Below, piece after piece: positions 21,701-21,976 of a DNA stretch of 21,976 nt (positions within the stretch are counted from its first letter, which is position 1; each line of letters opens with the position of its first letter). Origin of the DNA: Phoronis ovalis (Eukaryota > Phoronida > Phoronidae); contig JAOXYB010079498.1 of assembly GCA_028565635.1 (NCBI GenBank), positions 1,258-23,233 on the forward strand, in the 5' to 3' direction. The position numbers and the translations under genes are program-made. The notes under the pieces were generated by a model. The model searched no databases and was not told the origin of the DNA. It saw nothing but the letters and a program-made list of their open reading frames with translations.

Positions 21701-21976
21701 TTTAGCAAATGATTTTAAAGGTATTAAGCCCTTCATCACTGGCATTTCCAAACAAACACATTAAAGTGTTAAAATATCTGGTATATATCTTCTGCTACTT
21801 CAAATTCTGAAATAATCTATTTCTTTTGGCAATCTCTGCTTCTGTTCCCTCTTTTACCCACCAAATAGCTGCTTTGAAATTCCTAATAATTCAACCATCC
21901 ACAATTACAACTAGATAGCCTTTTAGCAAAGGCAGGGTTGCTCATATTGGCTTTTATGAACGTTACCTGATCTCTA
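14910..21976 (-). CDS. INPP5A: Type I inositol 1,4,5-trisphosphate 5-phosphatase, INPP5A-like (5' end beyond window)
   Basis: Twelve full exons join in one frame to 612 codons plus TAA, and a 10-nt exon stub lies at the right edge. The first 344 residues follow human INPP5A closely. They include QEVGGKNYE (catalytic Glu, residue 16), ARVFLDEDF, NIHLFHDASNL (143-153), FGDFNFRLD (191-199), PGWCDRIL (304-311) and CMGDHKPV (339-346). These are the metal/phosphate-binding and catalytic motifs of inositol polyphosphate 5-phosphatases. The enzyme removes the 5-phosphate from Ins(1,4,5)P3 and Ins(1,3,4,5)P4, ending Ca2+ release signals at the membrane. About 35-40 N-terminal residues are missing to the right of the window. 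After the catalytic core the human protein has only about 26 residues and ends CVVQ. Here 268 residues follow and end CIII, also a prenylation box. The gene is convergent with the sarcoglycan gene. Confidence 0.93.
15717..16093 (-). other. INPP5A-like intron, nothing else seen
   Basis: This 377-base intron has GTATAA at its start and a pyrimidine tract ending CGTTGTAG. A + strand open frame of about 110 codons across it is a shadow with no recognisable content. A run of A's lies at 15961-15970. Confidence 0.75.
16094..16159 (-). CDS. INPP5A: INPP5A-like exon with CMGDHK motif
   Basis: The acceptor is TTTATTTCCGTAG and the donor GTATAA. The exon is 22 codons, phase 0 to 0. It encodes DTPERQPKYHIVGHRTCMGD and HK, aligned to human YDHIGPNVCMGDHK. 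The Asp-His pair is the catalytic dyad at the end of the fold (SDHKP in other 5-phosphatases). Confidence 0.92.
16160..16633 (-). other. INPP5A-like intron, nothing else seen
   Basis: This 474-base AT-rich intron lies between the PGWCDRIL exon and the CMGDHK exon. The open frame on the + strand within it shows no family features. I see no repeat or RNA gene. Confidence 0.75.
16634..16745 (-). CDS. INPP5A: INPP5A-like exon with PGWCDRIL signature
   Basis: The acceptor is TTTATGTATAG and the donor GTAACC. It encodes TYPFSEDIDDGISYNKTRVP then GWCDRILLSCSAKNLLLQ. P-x-WCDRIL is the second hallmark 5-phosphatase signature (human PAWCDRIL). It leaves in phase 0. Confidence 0.95.
16799..17036 (+). 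mobile_element. Non-autonomous Helitron, 238 bp
   Basis: The element begins TCTATACTACTAAATCTCG and ends with the hairpin CTGTGG-TTTA-CCACAG (17010-17025), seven bases, then CTAG at 17033-17036. It is flanked by A (16798) and T (17037). This is the full Helitron signature: 5' TC, 3' CTRR, a subterminal hairpin about 11 bases from the end, insertion between A and T, no terminal inverted repeats and no target duplication. There is no coding sequence, so it would depend on a RepHel protein encoded elsewhere. It lies antisense in an intron of the INPP5A-like gene, between the exons at 17199-17272 and 16634-16745. Confidence 0.85.
17010..17025 (+). other. Helitron 3' terminal hairpin
   Basis: A perfect 6-bp stem with a 4-base loop sits just before the CTAG terminus. 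In Helitrons this hairpin signals the end of rolling-circle transfer. The stem has no mismatch, suggesting a fairly recent insertion. Confidence 0.85.
17199..17272 (-). CDS. INPP5A: INPP5A-like exon (EYDVELKPFLSRL)
   Basis: The acceptor is AGGTTTTAG preceded by T-rich sequence, and the donor is GTAAGT. It encodes VAEYDVELKPFLSRLFEHEI and NFPP plus two bases of Thr. Human has LEFDKELSVFKDRLYELDISFPPS. The Helitron insertion lies in the intron just downstream. Confidence 0.92.
17273..17605 (-). other. INPP5A-like intron, nothing else seen
   Basis: This 333-base intron starts with the weak GTTTAT donor at the right end and finishes with a usable acceptor. No repeat or other gene is visible. Confidence 0.7.
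17606..17770 (-). CDS. INPP5A: INPP5A-like exon, lysine-rich helical segment
   Basis: The acceptor TTATCTTTCAG is good, but the donor (GAG|GTTTAT) is weak. The exon is 55 codons, phase 0 to 0. It encodes KLGKNLSQELKRNKKNNELT, KLTYKNGDKEIFSVEKKSFS and HHRLEEIFFDEDGKE, aligned to human NEVVKLIFRESDNDRKVMLQ and LEKKLFDYFNQEVFRDNNG. If the donor is not used, the frame ends 14 codons later and the product loses the second catalytic signature. Confidence 0.88.
17771..18190. other. INPP5A-like intron outside the MITE, nothing else seen
   Basis: This is the part of the 890-base intron next to the exon at 17606-17770. It is AT-rich. A 64-codon + strand open frame has no recognisable features. Confidence 0.7.
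18191..18490. mobile_element. MITE-like element with inverted ends (copy 2, internally duplicated)
   Basis: The left end is TCCATTAAAAATTAGCAGGG, followed by AAGGGGGGGTCTGAAAGTAT. The right end, read inverted, is TCCATTAAAAAGTATAAGGG, followed by GGGACCTGAAATAATTATG. These are imperfect terminal inverted repeats of some 35 bases. The same ends occur in the element at 10938-11102. The right end is present twice because of an 85-bp tandem duplication; without it the element is about 215 bp (18191-18405). No transposase is encoded. It lies in an 890-base intron of the INPP5A-like gene (17771-18660). Confidence 0.6.
18237..18249. repeat. Poly-C run of 13
   Basis: Thirteen consecutive C's lie inside the MITE-like element. 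Such a run stands out in this AT-rich DNA, would be G-rich on the transcribed intron strand and is prone to length variation and sequencing error. Confidence 0.95.
18322..18491. repeat. 85-bp tandem duplication
   Basis: Two adjacent 85-bp units start with AACCTTTTTCTCTCACTCTA (18322 and 18407) and end TTTTTAATGGAC. I count two substitutions between them, so the duplication is recent relative to the divergence of the element's two ends. It copies the right end of the MITE-like element. Confidence 0.92.
18661..18745 (-). CDS. INPP5A: INPP5A-like exon with FGDFNFRLD signature
   Basis: The acceptor is CTATTTTCAG and the donor GTAGGT. It encodes KFDTDELEKLPYFLFGDFNF then RLDGHKLVQ. GDFNFR is the first of the two hallmark 5-phosphatase signatures, and Asp and Asn here are catalytic. 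It leaves in phase 0. Confidence 0.95.
19015..19134 (-). CDS. INPP5A: INPP5A-like exon with NIHLFHD motif
   Basis: The acceptor is TGTTTTACAG and the donor GTAAGT. It encodes VKLDLINIHLFHDASNLTAI then EQTPSMYSGYRHRAFKYALD and two bases. The NxHLxHD segment is the conserved Asn/His catalytic motif. Human reads FDLVNIHLFHDASNLVAWE and SVYSGIRHKALGYVLDR. Confidence 0.93.
19135..19436 (-). other. INPP5A-like intron, nothing else seen
   Basis: This 302-base intron has consensus GTAAGT and TTTTACAG ends. No repeat, RNA gene or further exon is visible. Confidence 0.75.
19437..19489 (-). CDS. INPP5A: INPP5A-like exon (RWSRKGYLRTRW)
   Basis: The acceptor is TGTTTTTCTAG and the donor GTAAGT. It encodes SRWSRKGYLRTRWCLYN plus two bases of Val. 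Human has KWSRKGFIRTRWCIADC. This basic stretch is the family's substrate-side signature and is strongly conserved. Confidence 0.92.
19490..19903 (-). other. INPP5A-like intron, nothing else seen
   Basis: This 414-base intron has a T-rich centre (19650-19740). No other feature was recognised. Confidence 0.75.
19904..20007 (-). CDS. INPP5A: INPP5A-like exon (variable loop to FFPD)
   Basis: The acceptor is CCCTTTTTTTAG and the donor GTAAGT. It enters in phase 1 and leaves in phase 0. It encodes the less conserved loop ENRFVVLEGREVLSGSIENV followed by PIKEKAKFPVHFFPD, which corresponds to human KYRKVAGKEIY and EKEKFPQDYFPE. Confidence 0.9.
20179..20242 (-). CDS. INPP5A: INPP5A-like exon (ALGNVYFVHE)
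   Basis: The acceptor is TTTTTTACAG and the donor GTAAAA, slightly off consensus. It encodes ALGNVYFVHEIVTDCKIWNF and T, aligned to human ALGSFYFLHESLKNIYQFDF. It leaves one base. The + strand open frames over this region are shadows. Confidence 0.9.
20243..21098. other. INPP5A-like intron with an unexplained codon-like block
   Basis: This is an 856-base intron. Within it, about 20630-20990 is less AT-rich than its surroundings and is open for 85-97 codons on both strands, with protein-like composition in more than one frame. I recognise no family and see no terminal repeats. It is most likely a decayed dispersed repeat or pseudogene piece. The remainder holds nothing I can name. Confidence 0.4.
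21099..21186 (-). CDS. INPP5A: INPP5A-like exon (EYDRARVFLDEDF)
   Basis: The acceptor is ATTTCTAG and the donor GTAAGT. It encodes KHLLACEDLAEYDRARVFLD and EDFTAEDKFT, matching human EYNRARVYLDENYKSQEHFT. It leaves in phase 0. Confidence 0.9.
21187..21580 (-). other. INPP5A-like intron, nothing else seen
   Basis: This is a 394-base AT-rich intron with a consensus GTAAGT donor and an acceptor ending TTTCTAG. No repeats or RNA genes were seen. Confidence 0.75.
21581..21681 (-). CDS. INPP5A: INPP5A-like exon with catalytic QE motif
   Basis: The exon is bounded by TTTTTCAG and GTAAGT, enters in phase 0 and leaves two bases. It encodes SVKETKPGFLAIHLQEVGGK and NYEESMQHVNDFVK, aligned to human HKPHFMALHCQEFGGKNYEASMSHVDKFVK (quoted in pieces). 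The Glu of QE is the metal-coordinating residue of the exonuclease-endonuclease-phosphatase fold. Confidence 0.92.
21967..21976 (-). CDS. INPP5A: INPP5A-like exon stub at window edge
   Basis: Ten bases (TAGAGATCAG) precede a GTAACG donor on the minus strand. Read in the phase required by the next exon, they end in Arg-Asp-Gln, lying where human INPP5A has REFYQ before VVHTHKP. The piece is too short to prove, but phase and position agree. Confidence 0.45.

Noticed and set aside
1-21976. tRNA, rRNA, CRISPR or prokaryotic operon features
   Set aside because: I saw no tRNA A/B box pairs, no rRNA-like sequence, no spaced direct repeats and no prokaryote-style gene packing; the genes are clearly split by spliceosomal introns.

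Overview
This is a eukaryotic, metazoan window. It is AT-rich (roughly two-thirds A+T by eye), has GT-AG introns and short exons, and carries the 3' halves of two recognisable animal genes arranged tail to tail. The gene content (an alpha/epsilon-type sarcoglycan and an INPP5A-type phosphatase) and the style of the dispersed repeats suggest an invertebrate, most likely a mollusc such as a bivalve. The phylum is an inference from recall, not shown by the sequence alone.

Left part (1-8931, + strand). A 25-bp minisatellite sits at the window edge, followed by about 7.2 kb without a convincing exon, presumably a long intron. Then come the last four exons of a sarcoglycan alpha/epsilon (SGCE-like) gene. 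They encode the end of the ectodomain, one transmembrane helix, a 27-nt in-frame microexon and a cytoplasmic tail with a PPPY motif much like the dystrophin-binding end of beta-dystroglycan.

Middle part (8932-14909). This is mostly noncoding. It holds one copy of a short terminal-inverted-repeat (MITE-like) element and two minus-strand exon candidates (14564-14701 and 12819-12976) that share a splice phase. They could be alternative 3' exons of the phosphatase gene ending in a PDZ-ligand-like ETGV, or belong to something else.

Right part (14910-21976, - strand). A type I inositol 1,4,5-trisphosphate 5-phosphatase (INPP5A-like) gene lies here. Twelve complete coding exons could be joined in a single reading frame of 612 codons plus stop, and a 10-nt stub of an earlier exon touches the right edge. 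All the catalytic motifs visible at this end of the family are intact. The last exon adds about 240 residues compared with the human protein (human length from recall): a basic/serine/acidic block, a low-complexity region and a prenylation box, CIII, preceded by two more cysteines. Its introns carry a well-formed 238-bp non-autonomous Helitron (TC...hairpin...CTAG between A and T) and a second copy of the MITE-like family with an 85-bp tandem duplication.

Functionally, the first gene belongs to the dystrophin-associated glycoprotein complex at the muscle or neural membrane. The second ends InsP3/Ca2+ signalling at the membrane. Nothing in the sequence links the two beyond adjacency. No wholly new system was found. 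The most interesting points are the dystroglycan-like PPPY tail, the long prenylated phosphatase tail with possible alternative ends, and the intact Helitron.
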